DNA of 64,000 nucleotides from positions 1-64,000 of the forward strand of contig NZ_MVOI01000002.1 of NCBI RefSeq assembly GCF_002283555.1, in the 5' to 3' direction. Each line of letters begins with the position of its first letter. Positions within the stretch are counted from its first letter, which is position 1. This DNA comes from Rubrivirga sp. SAORIC476. Its GTDB lineage: Bacteria > Bacteroidota > Rhodothermia > Rhodothermales > Rubricoccaceae. The notes under the pieces are model-generated. The model was not told the origin of the DNA and searched no databases. It worked only from the letters and a program-made list of their open reading frames with translations. Of the stretch, positions 54,408 through 63,931 are shown piece by piece. The translations under genes were made by a program, and so were the position numbers.

Positions 54408-55361
54408 TTAGAGGTCGATGAAGTCAGCCGCGCTGTTCGCGAGCTTGTCTCGCTGGTGGATGTATCGCATGGTCGTCTCTATGTTTTTGTGACGGGCGTG
54501 CGACTGGACTTGCTGAAGAGATGCGCCACCTTCTATGGCGAGGGTGCACCCCGTATGGCGAAGAGTGTGGGCTCCCACCTTGTTGCGGATACCGGCCGCT
54601 TTGCTCAGCCCGCTGACGATCTTGTAGATCGCCGAGCCGGAGAGTCTCTCACCTCGATTTCGATTCGACACAGACCGCCAGACGGGCCCTGATATGTATC
54701 CGTTATTACGTATGTACACATTGAGTCGGGTGGCAACATGTCTCGGGACCTTGACGATCTGATTGGCACCACCTTTCGCTCGCTGGAGGGTGAGGATCGC
54801 GTGGCCGTCCATCGCGCCGAGATCCTCCACATTCAGGGCTGCAGCCTCAGAACGGCGCAGTACGCAGTGCAGGAGAGTCAGAACGAGCGTGTAGTCGCGC
54901 TCACCCGACGGCTTCGACAGATCGATCGCATCCATCATTCTGGATGCCTGTTCGCGGGTAAGGACGGTCACCAGTCGGTCGGCATCCGAAGACTTCGGAA
55001 TGCGTCGGACGAGGTGTCGATCGGCGGGATTGAGGTCGATGAAGCCGAGGGCTGCGAGCCATCCGAAGAACCCCCGGAGCGATGCGAGAAAGCGTCGCTG
55101 TGTCGCAGGGCTTTTGCCTTGAGAGTCCAGAGCATGAAGCGCCTCGTTGACGTCCGTAAACGTCACGGTCGCGGCCATCTCCAGCGTGACCGTGGCCGAG
55201 CCGAAAAATGACTCGATGTCTCGGGCGTAGGCGCGGCGTGTGTTCTCGCGATCGTACCGGAGCAGAAACAGCGGAACCAGATCGGACTGGGCCGTGAACG
55301 CGCGGCCGAGGCGGGCGTGCACCGTCGGCAGGGTTACCGCTGAGGGGTCGGGGGCATCCAT
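54408..55361 (-). CDS. Tyrosine recombinase/integrase (XerC/D-like)
   Basis: 317 residues. The N-terminal SAM-like core-binding domain (~20-115) is followed by the catalytic domain with Arg in CVLRRSEAAAL, Lys in AKGGANQIVKVP, His-x-x-Arg in AHTLRHTGCT, His in ARHKN and Tyr in TTMRYIH, so it is complete and should be active. It has no recognisable mobile-element neighbours. It heads a minus-strand operon (oxidoreductase, moeB, miaA). Copy 6 of the AT-rich word lies in it. A palindrome (55429) lies 68 bases before its start. It may be an Xer-type chromosomal recombinase or a remnant of an element. Confidence 0.92.
   Translation of the reverse strand: MDAPDPSAVTLPTVHARLGRAFTAQSDLVPLFLLRYDRENTRRAYARDIESFFGSATVTLEMAATVTFTDVNEALHALDSQGKSPATQRRFLASLRGFFGWLAALGFIDLNPADRHLVRRIPKSSDADRLVTVLTREQASRMMDAIDLSKPSGERDYTLVLTLLHCVLRRSEAAALNVEDLGAMDGHAILTLQRAKGGANQIVKVPRHVATRLNVYIRNNGYISGPVWRSVSNRNRGERLSGSAIYKIVSGLSKAAGIRNKVGAHTLRHTGCTLAIEGGASLQQVQSHARHKNIETTMRYIHQRDKLANSAADFIDL
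54700..54711 (+). repeat. AT-rich motif copy 6, CCGTTATTACGT
   Basis: An 8-base match to the core (CCGTTATT) with AT-rich flanks (ATGTAT before, ATGTACACA after), antisense to the integrase and in a third frame. Confidence 0.35.
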
Positions 55362-55428
55362 TGCGATCTCATCCGGGGGACGGACACGTTACGCAGAGCC
55401 GGTGCGCTTCGGCAGCCCTGCGCCAGTT

Positions 55429-55446
55429 CGATAATTAGTGTTATCG
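55429..55446. promoter_or_regulatory. Palindrome CGATAATTAGTGTTATCG
   Basis: Arms CGATAA and TTATCG flank a 6-base centre in the gap between the integrase and the ABC ATPase gene. The AT-rich content is unlike its surroundings. Two short arms around a 6-base centre resemble a tyrosine-recombinase crossover site, but a repressor operator or promoter for the integrase is equally possible. Confidence 0.4.
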
Positions 55447-55525
55447 GGAATTGGGGACAGGTCAGTGCTCCTGTCGGTGGGTTGCCCCGCCTCGGCAGCT
55501 CGGCGGCCTGCGCTCGATCCAGCGT

Positions 55526-56614
<1,089 letters not shown>

Positions 56615-56633
56615 GGGGATGCGAAAGGGGATC

Positions 56634-56641
56634 CGAAGATA
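56634..56641 (-). promoter_or_regulatory. -7 element TATCTTCG before ABC ATPase
   Basis: The minus strand reads TATCTTCG, fitting TANNTTNG, 19 bases before the ATG at 56614. It lies in the 88-base gap divergent from the small zinc-ribbon gene. Confidence 0.55.
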
Positions 56642-56702
56642 GCCGGATGCTCGCAGGACAGGGTGGATCGGCGACCTCGACGCTTCCATCCCTTGTTTCC
56701 CG

Positions 56703-56918
56703 ATGACCCTCCCCCACATCCCGTGCCCAGCCTGCACAGGGGACATTCCATTCTCCCCGTCTGAGTTGCTCGCACAGGGCGGCGCGGAATGCCCGGACTG
56801 TGGGACGAGGATCCGCCTGGCAGCCTCACCCGTGCCGCTCGACCCGATGCAGAAGCTCCTCCGCAACGCGGCCGTTCACGGAAGACGAGAGGAACAGGAC
56901 GCCGACGGGGAAGCGTAG
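56703..56918 (+). CDS. Small zinc-ribbon protein
   Basis: 71 residues from the ATG at 56703. Two C-x-x-C pairs, [12 protein letters not shown] and [12 protein letters not shown], lie about 22 residues apart and would bind one zinc; a short helical tail with acidic residues follows. Small single-ribbon proteins of this form are common and mostly of unknown role. It sits 23 bases before thiD-like gene and divergent from the ABC ATPase. Confidence 0.75.
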   Translation: MTLPHIPCPACTGDIPFSPSELLAQGGAECPDCGTRIRLAASPVPLDPMQKLLRNAAVHGRREEQDADGEA

Positions 56919-56941
56919 GGCGCCTCTCCTCCCGGATCTAC

Positions 56942-57772
56942 ATGGCCCTCTCCCCCGTCGCCGTCATCGGCGCCATCTATACCGCCAGCGAGCGCGGCCT
57001 CTCGGCCGACGTGCTCGCCGCTCGCGCGCTCGGACTCGCCCCGCTTCCCCTGTGCACCTCCATCGTCGTCGCCAGCGGTGGACGCGTGACCGATGTCACG
57101 GATGTGCCCGTGGACACGGTAATCGCGCAACTGGAGCACCTCGCCGCCAGCGGTCCACTGGCGGGCATCAAGGTCGGCATCCTGGGGTCGGACAAGACCG
57201 CCGCGGCCGTGCTCGACTGGGTGGCCGCCCACGACGTCCCGTCTGTGTTCTCTCTGACTGCCTCGGGGCCCAGTGGGGAGACCGTCATGGAGGCTCGCGC
57301 CATCGACGCCGCCGCGGCGCGGCTGGGCGGGGTGTCGCTCGTCACCCTCTCCAAGTCTGACGCTGAGCTCGTCACCAACACGCAGATCGAGTCGCTGGAC
57401 GATGCCCAGGTGGCAGCCCAGCGGCTCCACAATCGAGGGGGTGCAGGGGTCGTGATTCGGTGTGGGAGCCTCCCCTACCGGTTCTACGACGCCGCCGACG
57501 ACCCCGGAGCAGAGGGCGGGGACGCGTTCTTCGCGGACCTGTACTACGACGGCGAGGACTTCGCGCTCTTCGAAGCACCGCTGATGTCGGCCCATCCGGA
57601 CGGTGCCTCGAGCGCGTTCGCCCTCGCGACACTGAAGGGGCTTATCGCGCAGGCCTCGCCGGAGGAAGCGCTGCAAGCCGCGAAACGCTTCGCGACCGAC
57701 GGGGTGCGCCAGGCCGCCGAGGTGGACGGCCACGCCCCTCGCCTTGGCCTGCACGGCGTTACCGATTCATAA
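56942..57772 (+). CDS. thiD: ThiD-like hydroxymethylpyrimidine/phosphomethylpyrimidine kinase
   Basis: 276 residues from the ATG at 56942. The ribokinase-fold parts are SERGLSADVLAARALGLAPLPLCTSIVVASGGRVTDVTDV, then IKVGILGSDKTAAAVLDWVAAHDVP and SLVTLSKSDAELVTN, which follow ThiD order. The C-terminal GASSAFALATLKGLIAQ area corresponds to the anion hole. Compared with typical ThiD (TIAGSDSSGGAGIQAD) the opening is altered (VIGAIYTASERGLSAD), so the kinase function is probable rather than certain. No other thiamine genes are near. Confidence 0.75.
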   Translation: MALSPVAVIGAIYTASERGLSADVLAARALGLAPLPLCTSIVVASGGRVTDVTDVPVDTVIAQLEHLAASGPLAGIKVGILGSDKTAAAVLDWVAAHDVPSVFSLTASGPSGETVMEARAIDAAAARLGGVSLVTLSKSDAELVTNTQIESLDDAQVAAQRLHNRGGAGVVIRCGSLPYRFYDAADDPGAEGGDAFFADLYYDGEDFALFEAPLMSAHPDGASSAFALATLKGLIAQASPEEALQAAKRFATDGVRQAAEVDGHAPRLGLHGVTDS

Positions 57773-57794
57773 ACCCGCGTCCCAGGACCGCCCG

Positions 57795-57802
57795 TAGCTT
57801 CA
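57795..57802 (+). promoter_or_regulatory. Candidate -7 element, TAGCTTCA
   Basis: TAGCTTCA ends 21 bases before the ATG of the LacI-type gene at 57824, and it agrees with TANNTTNG except for the last base. Confidence 0.45.
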
Positions 57803-57823
57803 GGATTCCTGGACACTACCCCC

Positions 57824-58861
57824 ATGCCCGACCGCTCCACAGGCTCTCGCCCGACGATCTACGACGTCGCAGACGAGGCCGGCGTCGCGATCTCCACCGT
57901 CTCCCGGGTCCTGAACGGCTCCCACGAAGTCTCCGATGCGACGCGCGGCCGCGTCCAGGAGGCGATCCGGAAGCTCCAGTTTCAGCCCCAGCGGATCGCC
58001 CGCAACCTCGCCCAGCAGTCGACGACCTCGATCGCGGTGGCGCTCCCGTCGGCGACCTCGATGTTCTTCGTGGAGATGCTGAAGGGGGTCAAGGACGCGC
58101 TTCGCGACGAGGACATCGACCTCCTGCTGTGCAATCTGGGCTCCTCGCAGCCCTACAAGACGCTTCAGCGATTCCTGAACCGGGGAGCCGTCGACGGCCT
58201 GTTGCTGATGTCCCTCCCGATCGAGGGGGCCGTCGCCGAGCAGTTGCTGTCGTTCCAGGCGCCTGTCGTGCTGCTGGGCAGCCGCTACGAAGGGCTGGAC
58301 ACCTACTGGTGGGACGACAGCGAGGGCGCGCAGATGGCGACGTCCTATCTCATCGAGCAGGGGCACCGTCGCATCGGGCTCATCACGGCCCAGGCCTGGA
58401 GCACCAGCGCACGGCCTCGGCTGGATGGGTACCGCAAGGCCCTCTCGGACGCGGGCATCGCGTACGACCCGGAACTGGTCGTCGCCGGCGAGACCTCCAA
58501 GCACGCAGGCTATTCCGAGGAGGCGGGTGCCGAGGCCATGGAGATGCTTCTCGCGCTCGAGGAGCCACCCACGGCCGTGTTCGCGGCGTCGGACGTGCAA
58601 GCCTACGGAGCGTGGTCGCATGCTCGGGATACCGGGCTGCTGATCCCCAGGGACCTCTCCATCGTCGGATACGACGACCTGAAGCTGAGCCGCTTCCTTG
58701 ACCTCACGACAGTGACGCAGGGCATGCAGGAAGCAGGCTTCCAGGCCACGCAGCGCCTGCTCGCCCGGCTGGCCGGACGGGCCGAGGAGGAGCGAGTGGA
58801 TGTCCAGTTGCCCCTGTCGCTCGCCGTCCGCGGGTCGACCCTGCTCGCCTCGGCATCGTGA
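57824..58861 (+). CDS. LacI-family transcriptional regulator
   Basis: 345 residues. The N-terminal helix-turn-helix PTIYDVADEAGVAISTVSRVLNGSHEVSDATRGRVQEAIRKLQFQPQRIARNL and the hinge are followed by a periplasmic-binding-like effector domain with GNAT-like blocks such as HRRIGLITAQ and PTAVFAASDVQAYGAWSHARDTGLLIPRDLSIVGYDDLKLSRFLDLTTV. Such repressors usually sense a sugar or a purine. It is followed by purC with a GTGA overlap. Its target is not evident; the divergent orphan ABC ATPase upstream is one candidate. Confidence 0.95.
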   Translation: MPDRSTGSRPTIYDVADEAGVAISTVSRVLNGSHEVSDATRGRVQEAIRKLQFQPQRIARNLAQQSTTSIAVALPSATSMFFVEMLKGVKDALRDEDIDLLLCNLGSSQPYKTLQRFLNRGAVDGLLLMSLPIEGAVAEQLLSFQAPVVLLGSRYEGLDTYWWDDSEGAQMATSYLIEQGHRRIGLITAQAWSTSARPRLDGYRKALSDAGIAYDPELVVAGETSKHAGYSEEAGAEAMEMLLALEEPPTAVFAASDVQAYGAWSHARDTGLLIPRDLSIVGYDDLKLSRFLDLTTVTQGMQEAGFQATQRLLARLAGRAEEERVDVQLPLSLAVRGSTLLASAS

Positions 58862-59793
58862 CGCTGCCTCCTGCGCTCGCTGCCACGCACCTGGGCCTCG
58901 GAACACGCTACCAGGGAAAGGTCCGCGATACGTACGACCTCGGAGACGGTCGCATCGTGCTCGTCACGACGGACCGGATTTCGGCGTTCGATCACGTGCT
59001 AAACCAGGCCATCCCGCTCAAGGGGCAGGTACTGAATGGCGTCGCCGCGTTCTTCTTCGAGCGAACCGCTGACGTGGCGCCGAACCACGTGCTGTCGGTG
59101 CCGGACCCGAACGTGACGGTCGGGGTCCGGTGCGACGCCCTGCCGATCGAGTTCGTCGTCCGGGGCTACCTCGCGGGCCACGCCTGGAGGGTCTACCGAG
59201 ATGGCGGCCGGGAGCTGTGCGGCGAACGCCTGCCCGACGGGCTCCGCGAAGCCGAGCGTCTGCCCGCGCCCATCCTGACGCCTGCGACCAAGGCCGTCGA
59301 AGGCCACGACGAGGACGCCTCCCGTGCGGAGATCCTCGAGCGGGGCATCCTTGACGCCGACACGCTTGCCGAGGCGGCCGACCTCGCGCTGGCGCTCTTC
59401 GCGCGTGGCACCGAGATCGCCGCCGAGCGCGGGCTGCTGCTGGTCGACACCAAGTACGAGTTCGGCCGGGCGCCCGATGGCCGGCTGCTGGTCATCGACG
59501 AGGTCCACACGCCCGACTCCTCGCGCTATTACTACGCCGATGGCTACGAGGACCGGCTGGCTGCAGGGGAACCCCAGCGGCAGCTCTCCAAAGAGTTCGT
59601 CCGTGAGTGGCTGATGGCGAATGGTTTTCAGGGTCTCGACGGGCAGACCTTGCCCGACATGACACCAGAGTTCGTGGCCGACGTCAGCGCCCGGTACGTC
59701 GAGCTGTACGAGACCGTGACCGGCCGGGACTTCGTACCGGACCTCAACCCAGAGCCGGAAGCCCGTGTCCGAGAAGCGCTTCGCGCGATCTAG
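58858..59793 (+). CDS. purC: Phosphoribosylaminoimidazole-succinocarboxamide synthase
   Basis: 311 residues from a GTG at 58858. It joins aspartate to CAIR in purine synthesis. Diagnostic blocks are QGKVRDTYDLGDGRIVLVTTDRISAFDHVLNQAIPLKG, PIEFVVRGYLAGHAWRVYRDGG, LLVDTKYEFG and DEVHTPDSSRYYY. The length is that of the longer SAICAR synthase group (yeast-like) rather than the E. coli type (237). Its stop overlaps the convergent nitrilase stop (CTAG). Confidence 0.96.
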   Translation: MTLPPALAATHLGLGTRYQGKVRDTYDLGDGRIVLVTTDRISAFDHVLNQAIPLKGQVLNGVAAFFFERTADVAPNHVLSVPDPNVTVGVRCDALPIEFVVRGYLAGHAWRVYRDGGRELCGERLPDGLREAERLPAPILTPATKAVEGHDEDASRAEILERGILDADTLAEAADLALALFARGTEIAAERGLLLVDTKYEFGRAPDGRLLVIDEVHTPDSSRYYYADGYEDRLAAGEPQRQLSKEFVREWLMANGFQGLDGQTLPDMTPEFVADVSARYVELYETVTGRDFVPDLNPEPEARVREALRAI

Positions 59794-60593
59794 CTCGCGT
59801 AGAGGCTCGGCCGTCGGTCCGTGACCCGGTCGTTGTATGTGTTGAGCGCGGTCACCCGTGCCTGCCTCGGATCGATCTCAGCCCGGACCACGGCCTCGCC
59901 CTCGATCGGGGCGGTCGCCAACACTTCCGCCCTGGGCGAGCAGATGCGGCTCTGGCCGACGAACGTGAGGGTCTCGCGCCCATTCGACTCGTCGCCGACA
60001 CGGTTCGCGGTCGCTGTGAACACGCCGTTCTCCAGGGCCCGGATGGGCATAGCGGACGGGCAATGCGGCAGCACGAGATTCGACGGGTGAGCGATCACAT
60101 CCGCTCCGTCGAGCGCCAGCGTGCGGGCCGACTCCGGGAAGAACCAGTCGAAGCAAATCATCACTCCGAGGCGGTAGCTCCGGCGCTGCCGGTCGGTGAC
60201 CGTCCAGACGTGGAAGCCGTCGGCGCCGGGCGTGAAGTGCGTCGTCTCCTCGTAGTAGAGGTGAGTCTTACGGTACGTCCCGAGCCACCCGTTCGGCGTG
60301 ACCACGACGGCGCTGTTGTAGAGCCGGTCGCCGTCCCGCTCGGGGAGGCCAGCCACGAGCGTCGCGCCGGACTGGCGTGCCCAGTCGTGGAGGCGCCGCG
60401 TCGTCGGGCCGTCGGGCACCGCCTCGGCGAGAGCACGGGCCTGGTCGGTCGACTCGAAGAAGTAGCCCGACGCGAACAGCTCCGGGAGGACGACCAGGTC
60501 CGCGTCGGCCCCGAGGACGGCCGCCTCGACCCTGTCGAGGTTGACCTCGGGGGCACCGAGGCGGGGCGCGGTCTGGATGCAGGAGACGATCAT
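59790..60593 (-). CDS. Carbon-nitrogen hydrolase (nitrilase superfamily)
   Basis: 267 residues with the Glu-Lys-Cys triad: Glu in VVLPELFASGY, Lys in YRKTHLYYEE, and Cys in VMICFDWFFPE. It cleaves C-N bonds of amides such as omega-amides or N-carbamoyl compounds; the substrate is not determined. The final HNTYNDRV-like part is typical of the group. The 17-base gap to pta suggests co-transcription. Its stop overlaps purC's on the opposite strand. Confidence 0.93.
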   Translation of the reverse strand: MIVSCIQTAPRLGAPEVNLDRVEAAVLGADADLVVLPELFASGYFFESTDQARALAEAVPDGPTTRRLHDWARQSGATLVAGLPERDGDRLYNSAVVVTPNGWLGTYRKTHLYYEETTHFTPGADGFHVWTVTDRQRRSYRLGVMICFDWFFPESARTLALDGADVIAHPSNLVLPHCPSAMPIRALENGVFTATANRVGDESNGRETLTFVGQSRICSPRAEVLATAPIEGEAVVRAEIDPRQARVTALNTYNDRVTDRRPSLYAS

Positions 60594-60610
60594 GACAGGA
60601 GAATCGGCCG

Positions 60611-61603
60611 TCAGGCGCCCGCCTGAATGGCCGTGATGGTGGCCACGTTGGCGATGTCCTCCCAGTCGGCCCCACGCGAGAGGTCGTTGGCAGGCAGGCG
60701 CAGGCCCTGGAGGACCGGCCCATAAGCCTCCGCGCCGCCGAGCCGCTGCGTGATCTTGTAGCCGATGTTGCCCGCGCCGAGGTCGGGGAAGACGAACACG
60801 TTGGCACGCCCCGCGACAGGGCTGTCAGGCGCTTTCCGCTTCCCCACGTCCGGGTCGATGGCGGCGTCGAACTGCATCTCCCCGTCCAGGATGAGGTCCG
60901 GGCGCTGCGTGTGAGCGATCTCGACCGCCTCTCGGACCGCGTCCACGGCTGGATGCTCGGCCGAGCCCTTGGTCGAGAACGACAGGAACGCGACGCGAGG
61001 CTCTTCGCCCGTAAGGAAGCGGTGGTTGGCCGCCGCATCAATGCCGATGGAGGCGAGCTGTTGCGGCGACGGGTCGGGATTGACCCCGCAGTCGGCGTAC
61101 GTGAGTGGCCGTCCGTCGGGCAGCACCATCAGGAAAAACGACGAGACCAGCGCTGATCCCTCTGCGACACCCAGCACGTGGATCGCCGCCCGCACCACGT
61201 CTGGCGACGGGTGCGCCGCGCCCGCCACACACCCATCCGCGTCACCCGCGTCCACCATCAGATCGCCGAAGTAAAGGACGTCGCCGGCGATCTCGCCTGC
61301 TTGCTCGTAGGTCAGTCCCTTGTGCTTGCGCTTCTGATAGAGCGCCTGCGCGTACCCCTGGCGTCGCTCGCTCGTGGACGGGTCGACGATGGGGACGGTG
61401 TGGGGCAGCGCGACGCCGAGGTCGGCGGCGCCAGACCGGATCGCGGCCTCCCGGCCGATCAGGATCGGGCGGACGATCTCCCGTTCGGCGAGCCACGCAG
61501 CGGCCTGGATGGTCCGCGGATCCTCGCCTTCAGGGAGCGCGATCCGTTTCCGGAGAGCCCGGGCACGGTCGTGGAGGTCGGTGAACGAAAAGCGGTCAGA
61601 CAT
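60611..61603 (-). CDS. pta: Phosphate acetyltransferase, short form
   Basis: 330 residues consisting only of the PTA/PTB domain. It interconverts acetyl-CoA and acetyl phosphate. Family blocks include IALPEGEDPRTIQAA, GDLMVDAGDADGCVAGAAHPSPDVVRAAI, SVSSFFLMVLP-type core (SALVSSFFLMVLPDGRPLTYADCGVNPDPS) and KAPDSPVAGRANVFVFPDLGAGNIGYKITQRLGG. The length matches type I Pta (~330) without the DRTGG domain. An acetate kinase gene is not next to it. Confidence 0.93.
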   Translation of the reverse strand: MSDRFSFTDLHDRARALRKRIALPEGEDPRTIQAAAWLAEREIVRPILIGREAAIRSGAADLGVALPHTVPIVDPSTSERRQGYAQALYQKRKHKGLTYEQAGEIAGDVLYFGDLMVDAGDADGCVAGAAHPSPDVVRAAIHVLGVAEGSALVSSFFLMVLPDGRPLTYADCGVNPDPSPQQLASIGIDAAANHRFLTGEEPRVAFLSFSTKGSAEHPAVDAVREAVEIAHTQRPDLILDGEMQFDAAIDPDVGKRKAPDSPVAGRANVFVFPDLGAGNIGYKITQRLGGAEAYGPVLQGLRLPANDLSRGADWEDIANVATITAIQAGA

Positions 61604-61604
61604 G

Positions 61605-62018
61605 TCAGGGGGCGTGCTCGGTTTTCCAGATCGGTGTCGAGGCCTTGAGGGTGTCGATCAGCCAGCGCGCGGCCTCGAACGCGTCGGCGCGATGCGGGCT
61701 GGCGACGCCGACCGCCACGCTCGCCTCGGGGGGCGGGACAGCACCGAGACGGTGCAAGACGGCCACCCGTACGACGTCCCATCGGTCCGCCGCCTCGACG
61801 GCGAGCCGCTGGAGATCGGCCTCGGCCATCTCAGCATAGGCCTCGTATGTCAGCAGCGCCGTCTCGACGCCGTCGGTCCAGCGGCGGCTCGTGCCGACGA
61901 ACACGCAGGTTCCGCCCGTGCGCTCGTCACTCAAAAAGGCGTGGACGGCGCCGAGATCGAGCGGGTGCTCGCTCAGCGCCGTCCAGATAGAGTCATCCGG
62001 GAGATCAGGCGTCGCCAT
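61605..62018 (-). CDS. moaE: Molybdopterin synthase catalytic subunit
   Basis: 137 residues from the ATG at 62016-62018. It transfers sulfur from MoaD to precursor Z to form molybdopterin. RTGGTCVFVGTSRRWTDGVETALLTYEAYAEMAEADLQRLAVEA, VAVLHRLGAVPPPEASVAVGVASPHRADAFEAARWLIDTLKASTPIWKTE are diagnostic; the Lys of IWKTE is the active one. MoaD is not adjacent. Overlaps peroxiredoxin by 14 bases and ends one base before pta. Confidence 0.95.
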   Translation of the reverse strand: MATPDLPDDSIWTALSEHPLDLGAVHAFLSDERTGGTCVFVGTSRRWTDGVETALLTYEAYAEMAEADLQRLAVEAADRWDVVRVAVLHRLGAVPPPEASVAVGVASPHRADAFEAARWLIDTLKASTPIWKTEHAP

Positions 62019-62478
62019 CGAGCGCGGACAGGATGGCGTCGAAGTCGGGCTGGAGACCCGCATTGTCGAGTACCTCGGCGTAGGCCAGCGTTCCGTCGGC
62101 GTCGACCACGAACGCGGCGCGCTTCGAGATGCGGTCCAGGCCCATCGGCGTGAAGTCGTTGTCGTACTTCGCACCGTAGGCGGCCGAGACGCTCCCGTCG
62201 TGGTCCGACAGCAGCCGGAACGGGAAGCCATTCACCTTCTTGAACTCGGCGAGGGCGAACGGCGAGTCGGTCGAGATGCCCACCACCTGAGCGCCGGTGT
62301 TCGTGTAGCGCTCATAGTCGTTGCCGACGGTGTTCAGCTCGGTGGTGCAAACGCTGGTGAAGGCGCCCGGAAAGAACAGCAGCACGACAGGCCCGTCGGC
62401 CTCGGAGAGCGTGAAGGGCTGGGTCGCGTCGTCGTAGAGGGTGAAGTCGGGGGCGGAGTCGCCCTGGGAGAGAGCCAT
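62005..62478 (-). CDS. Peroxiredoxin
   Basis: 157 residues. The peroxidatic Cys is in FFPGAFTSVCTTELNTV, in the family's P-x3-T-x2-C pattern; ISTDSPFALAEFKKVNGFPFRLLSDHDGSVSAAYG and RISKRAAFVVDADGTLAYAEVL are the AhpE/BCP-type partners. It reduces peroxides with an electron donor not visible here. A second Cys in the resolving position is not obvious, which fits a one-Cys or AhpE-type enzyme. Confidence 0.92.
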   Translation of the reverse strand: MALSQGDSAPDFTLYDDATQPFTLSEADGPVVLLFFPGAFTSVCTTELNTVGNDYERYTNTGAQVVGISTDSPFALAEFKKVNGFPFRLLSDHDGSVSAAYGAKYDNDFTPMGLDRISKRAAFVVDADGTLAYAEVLDNAGLQPDFDAILSALDGDA

Positions 62479-62574
62479 GCGAGGAGGTAGAGAGAGGGAG
62501 TCCGGCTACGTTCGTCTCCGTGCGCGGTTCGGAGTCGCGCACCTTATCCCCGCTCCCCGGCCCGGCCGATGGCC

Positions 62575-63831
62575 CTACCCGCCGAACCGGATGGTCCGCA
62601 CCGGCTCCACGTTAGCCGCGACGCGTGCCGGGAGGTAAGCGGCGAGAACGCAGATTAGTATGGTTGCAATAACGGTCACGCCGATATCCAATCCACTCAT
62701 CTCGATGGGAGCCCGGTCGAGGAAGTATGAGTCCTGCGGCAACCGGATGGGGGCGAACCGGGCCTGGATCGCCCCCAGTGCGACAGCCACTCCCGTCCCG
62801 ATGGTGGCGCCGATCACGCCCACCATCAGCCCGAACACCAGAAACAGGCGCCGCACGGAGGACTGACTGGCGCCCATGGCGAGCACCGTCCCGATCTCGC
62901 GCGCCTTCTCTAGAACCACCATCAGCAAGGCGCCGACGATGTTGAACGCGGCCACGATCACCAGGATGGAGATGACCAGGGGCACGATGCTCTGCTGGAG
63001 TTCGACCCACGCGAACAGGCCACGGTAGACCTCCTCGATGGGGCGAGCGTAGAGCGGCGGCCCCATGGTGTTGGTGACGGTCTCGGCCACCTCCTGTGCG
63101 TACGCCCGGTCGTCCAGGGTCAGGTCGAGGCGGGTGACTTCATCGGGGCCGTAGGCGAACAGGCCCCTCGCCACGTCGAGGTCGACGAAGGCGAACCGCT
63201 CGTCGAAGTCGCCCAGGCCCGTTTCGAAGACCCCCGCGACGTGGTACTGGCGCACGCGGGGCCGGGACTGGATCTGCCCGGAGCCGAGCCCTCGGGTCGA
63301 GTACGCCGTGATGCGGTCGCCGGGCCCGAGGCCGAGACTCTCGGCGAGACGGGCACCGAGCACCACGCCGGGGCGCCCGTCGGCATCGGGCGAGAGGTCG
63401 AAGGCTCCCACCTCGGTGCGCTCGGCGACGAACGGGAGGTCGTCCGGCCGGGTGCCCCACAGCAGGATGCCCTGCACCGTTTCGTTGCCCGACCCGCGAC
63501 TGCTCAGGAGCGCGAAGTCGACGAGCGCCGGGGCGACGTGCTCGACGTGGTCCAGCGCCGCGACGGCCTCGGCGAGGCTGTCGCCATGGACGAGCGGGTC
63601 GCCCAGGAAGGACTCCACCTGCACGTGCTGTCCGAAGCCCACGATCTTGGCCTCGATCTCGCGGCTGAAGCCCCGCACGATCATGAGCGCCAGCAGAAGC
63701 GCGCCCGTCCCGACGGCCACGCCACCGATTGCGGCCACGACGACAAACCGGAGGAAGCCGCGGCGCTCGTCGCGCCCCTGGGCCCCGCGGAGGTAGCGGA
63801 GAGCGAGCGTGCGTTCGAAGGGGCCGATCAT
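62575..63831 (-). CDS. LolC/LolE-type lipoprotein-releasing ABC permease
   Basis: 418 residues from the ATG at 63829-63831. The first helix (FLRFVVVAAIGGVAVGTGALLLALMIVRG) precedes a periplasmic MacB-like domain (~60-265) and three C-terminal helices (VPLVISILVIVAAFNIVGALLMVVLEKAREIGTVLAMGA, VFGLMVGVIGATIGTGVAVAL, DIGVTVIATILICVLAAYLPARVAANVEPVRTIR). The KAREIGTVLAMGAS loop that contacts LolD is clear. It helps move lipoproteins toward the outer membrane. No lolD gene is adjacent. An alternative ATG at ~63890 would add 20 residues. Copy 7 of the AT-rich word is in the last segment. Confidence 0.9.
   Translation of the reverse strand: MIGPFERTLALRYLRGAQGRDERRGFLRFVVVAAIGGVAVGTGALLLALMIVRGFSREIEAKIVGFGQHVQVESFLGDPLVHGDSLAEAVAALDHVEHVAPALVDFALLSSRGSGNETVQGILLWGTRPDDLPFVAERTEVGAFDLSPDADGRPGVVLGARLAESLGLGPGDRITAYSTRGLGSGQIQSRPRVRQYHVAGVFETGLGDFDERFAFVDLDVARGLFAYGPDEVTRLDLTLDDRAYAQEVAETVTNTMGPPLYARPIEEVYRGLFAWVELQQSIVPLVISILVIVAAFNIVGALLMVVLEKAREIGTVLAMGASQSSVRRLFLVFGLMVGVIGATIGTGVAVALGAIQARFAPIRLPQDSYFLDRAPIEMSGLDIGVTVIATILICVLAAYLPARVAANVEPVRTIRFGG
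62664..62675 (-). repeat. AT-rich motif copy 7, CCGTTATTGCAA
   Basis: Exact 12-base core on the minus strand, in the lolC/E-type gene, read as GTT ATT GCA within Thr-Val-Ile-Ala-Thr; flanked by ATACTAATC. Confidence 0.6.
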
Positions 63832-63900
63832 GGGGCGACGGGGGGACCCCACAAGATCGCTCCGCGGCGCGCCTTCGTCGGGGCTCCCCATCCGGCCTCC

Positions 63901-63908
63901 TATCTTGC
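63901..63908 (+). promoter_or_regulatory. -7 element TATCTTGC before pruA
   Basis: TATCTTGC ends 23 bases before the ATG at 63932 and fits TANNTTNG except for the last base. Confidence 0.45.
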
Positions 63909-63931
63909 CCTTCCCTCGCTGCCCGACCCCT

